Part shown: positions 62,461 through 64,000 of the stretch, in pieces
How the letters are laid out: the number at the start of each line of letters is the position of its first letter
Numbering within the stretch: the stretch's first letter is position 1
From: Erythrocercus mccallii
Lineage: Eukaryota > Chordata > Aves > Passeriformes > Dicruridae
NCBI GenBank assembly: GCA_013397435.1
Contig: VZRG01000290.1
Location: 589,907 to 653,906, forward strand
Direction of reading: 5' to 3'
Length of the DNA stretch: 64,000 nucleotides
Position numbers and translations under genes: made by a program
Notes under the pieces: generated by a model
Told to the model about the DNA's origin: nothing
Database searches by the model: none
The model's input: only the letters and a program-made list of their open reading frames with translations

Positions 62461-64000
62461 TGTTTTCTACAACTGAACTTGACATCTAGCCTGCAATAAT
62501 AGGCCCTAGTCACTGGAGTCAGTGGGATGAGAAAGCTAGTCAGCTTAATCCAAAGTAAGCATCTCGACTTGGTCATCTAAATGTCTTTAGATTCTTGTGG
62601 AGCTGCCAGAGTATGACAGTGACACTTAAATTCATTGCTCTCCTATAATAAACGATAAAGTCCTGAGATTAATCAAAGTTTCCATATAAATAAAAACCCC
62701 ATCTTACTATTCACAGAAGTCAAAATTTACTTTTCTAGGCAAGCTATATTGTCCATATAATAGCTCAAACATACATAATTGGATATTCCAGATGAATCTT
62801 TTATTTTTCAGAAGATAAAGGGTAAAATAAGATGATATAGCAAGTTAACAGGCAAAGAGGAAAAGTGTGTGGCTAATGTCATATATAACTAATGACAGTA
62901 TAATTAACTGGGACAAATATCAGCCCCAATGAAAATTAGCTCTTACGTAATAAGTGCAAATATTCTATGGATAAGGCTTGAATTGTGTCACAACCATTTC
63001 AATGAGATAGAGAAATAATTTGTTTTCAGTTTAATTAGTACTTCATGTATACAAGCTGTTGTTAGTCAGCAGCGAGCTTGATACTAATTAATTAACCAGT
63101 CTGTTGAATGTCAAAATTTTCAAGACAAAAGAAAATAGAAAAAGAAAGAAAAACGTACTATACCAGTAAATACTCCCATCTTTAGAGTACCTCAATTTAA
63201 ATTTACTTGATATTTTGCTTGGTCACTGCTCTAGCTCCATAATGAATGCTGACAGCAAGCTTAACAGAAGAATGTTATATGTAAAATAGTATAATGCACA
63301 TAAATACTTTAAAAGTAAAATGTTCAATTAATTAACAGCATCAAATGTGAAAGCATATTAAAGATCTACACCTTCGCTACCTTCACTACATCACATCTTA
63401 ATATCCCCACTCACGTCTGCAGACTACTTCCTAGAACTCTAGAGGACAATCCACAATGATTTTATAATATTCAGATTTAAATTCCAGAAAAAATGGCATG
63501 TTAATTCTTCTCATCTCTTCTGAATATGTTTTAGAAGGAAAAAGATGTTCATAGCTGGGCTGATGGCTTAGGTACAGAAAAGCAGTAAGAAAGCTTTAAG
63601 AGTGAAGGTATTTTTCCATCAGTAGCTAACTCAGTACCACTGTAGGCAGCTGTGCCAAGGAGGCAGAGGAAATGAAGAATTCCGTTTCCATGGTATTTTT
63701 TTTTTTTTTGCAAATAGATATGTTTAGCTGAATTCTGGATTAAACTTTCTCTTTATTGCTACAATGACTACAGTGACACCATTATGACCAGTTCTAGCAA
63801 ATGTGTAAAATGAACAGTGATCTAGAGCTCCCATGAAAGCTACTCTGGCTACTAGGCTACTAGGTCAGAATGATATTCTGTGAATAAAATATGAGGTATA
63901 AACAAGGTAAATATTAACCTTGATCACATTAACAGTTTCTGTAAATACAAGACAGCAAAAATAAACAGATCTGGTATAAATGTTCAAAGTTAAGCTTCAC
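62461..64000. other. AT-rich non-coding background to window end
   Basis: No gene or repeat recognised. A T-run lies near 63698-63710. The stretch around 63020-63120 has clustered TTAATTA-type words, which are common in AT-rich DNA. Confidence 0.6.

Noticed and set aside
1..64000. tRNA, rRNA, snRNA, CRISPR or bacterial operon features
   Set aside because: Scanning by eye for box A/B tRNA signals, small nuclear RNA starts, regularly spaced repeats with unique spacers and dense long reading frames found none. A covariance-model search would be needed to exclude small RNAs fully.

Overview
This window looks like intergenic or intronic DNA from a bird. The evidence is several CR1 retrotransposon pieces carrying the avian-type 3' tail (repeats of ATTCTGTG or its reverse complement), together with several solo LTRs of types familiar from bird genomes. 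Base composition is AT-rich, with small GC-rich islands that mostly coincide with the transposable elements. I found no intact host protein-coding gene, tRNA, rRNA, CRISPR array or bacterial feature. Almost all open reading frames are short, without homology I can recognise, and of the length chance produces in AT-rich DNA. The exception is a broken CR1 reverse transcriptase on the minus strand near 55.2-56.1 kb. A passerine is plausible but not proven.

Layout. 0-12 kb: AT-rich background holding three probable solo LTRs, at 2270-2736 (minus), 4258-4672 (plus) and 10546-11526 (minus). 12-19 kb: a weak exon-like ORF at 12027-12132, a CR1 fragment at 13481-13690, and an LTR-like block with internal tandem repeats at 18850-19229. 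19-27 kb: background with a T40 homopolymer at 22319. 27-29 kb: a solo LTR (27184-27621, plus), a CR1 tail (28011-28138, plus) and a minus-strand CR1 fragment (28604-29036). That fragment is interrupted by a 62-bp near-identical copy of the CR1 tail lying 0.9 kb upstream; this is the most unusual structure in the window. 29-47 kb: long AT-rich background with a purine/A-rich tract (36363-36830), a C-rich G-quadruplex motif (40813-40849) and CR1 tail remnants. 47-60 kb: two diverged minus-strand copies of one LTR family (about 47270-47699 and 58945-59299), a 143-bp GAAA microsatellite (51524-51666), a 1.7-kb 5'-truncated CR1 (54485-56172) and another CR1 fragment (56745-56935). 60-62.5 kb: an unexplained GC/CpG-rich island (60911-61250) and an LTR-like block with repeated CTGCAG motifs (61861-62460).

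Nothing here works together as a pathway or operon; the window is a record of past retrotransposon insertions in a gene-poor region. I saw no convincing undescribed functional system. The best leads are the templated-looking insertion at 28907-28968, the GC-rich island at 60911-61250 and the exon-like ORF at 12027-12132.
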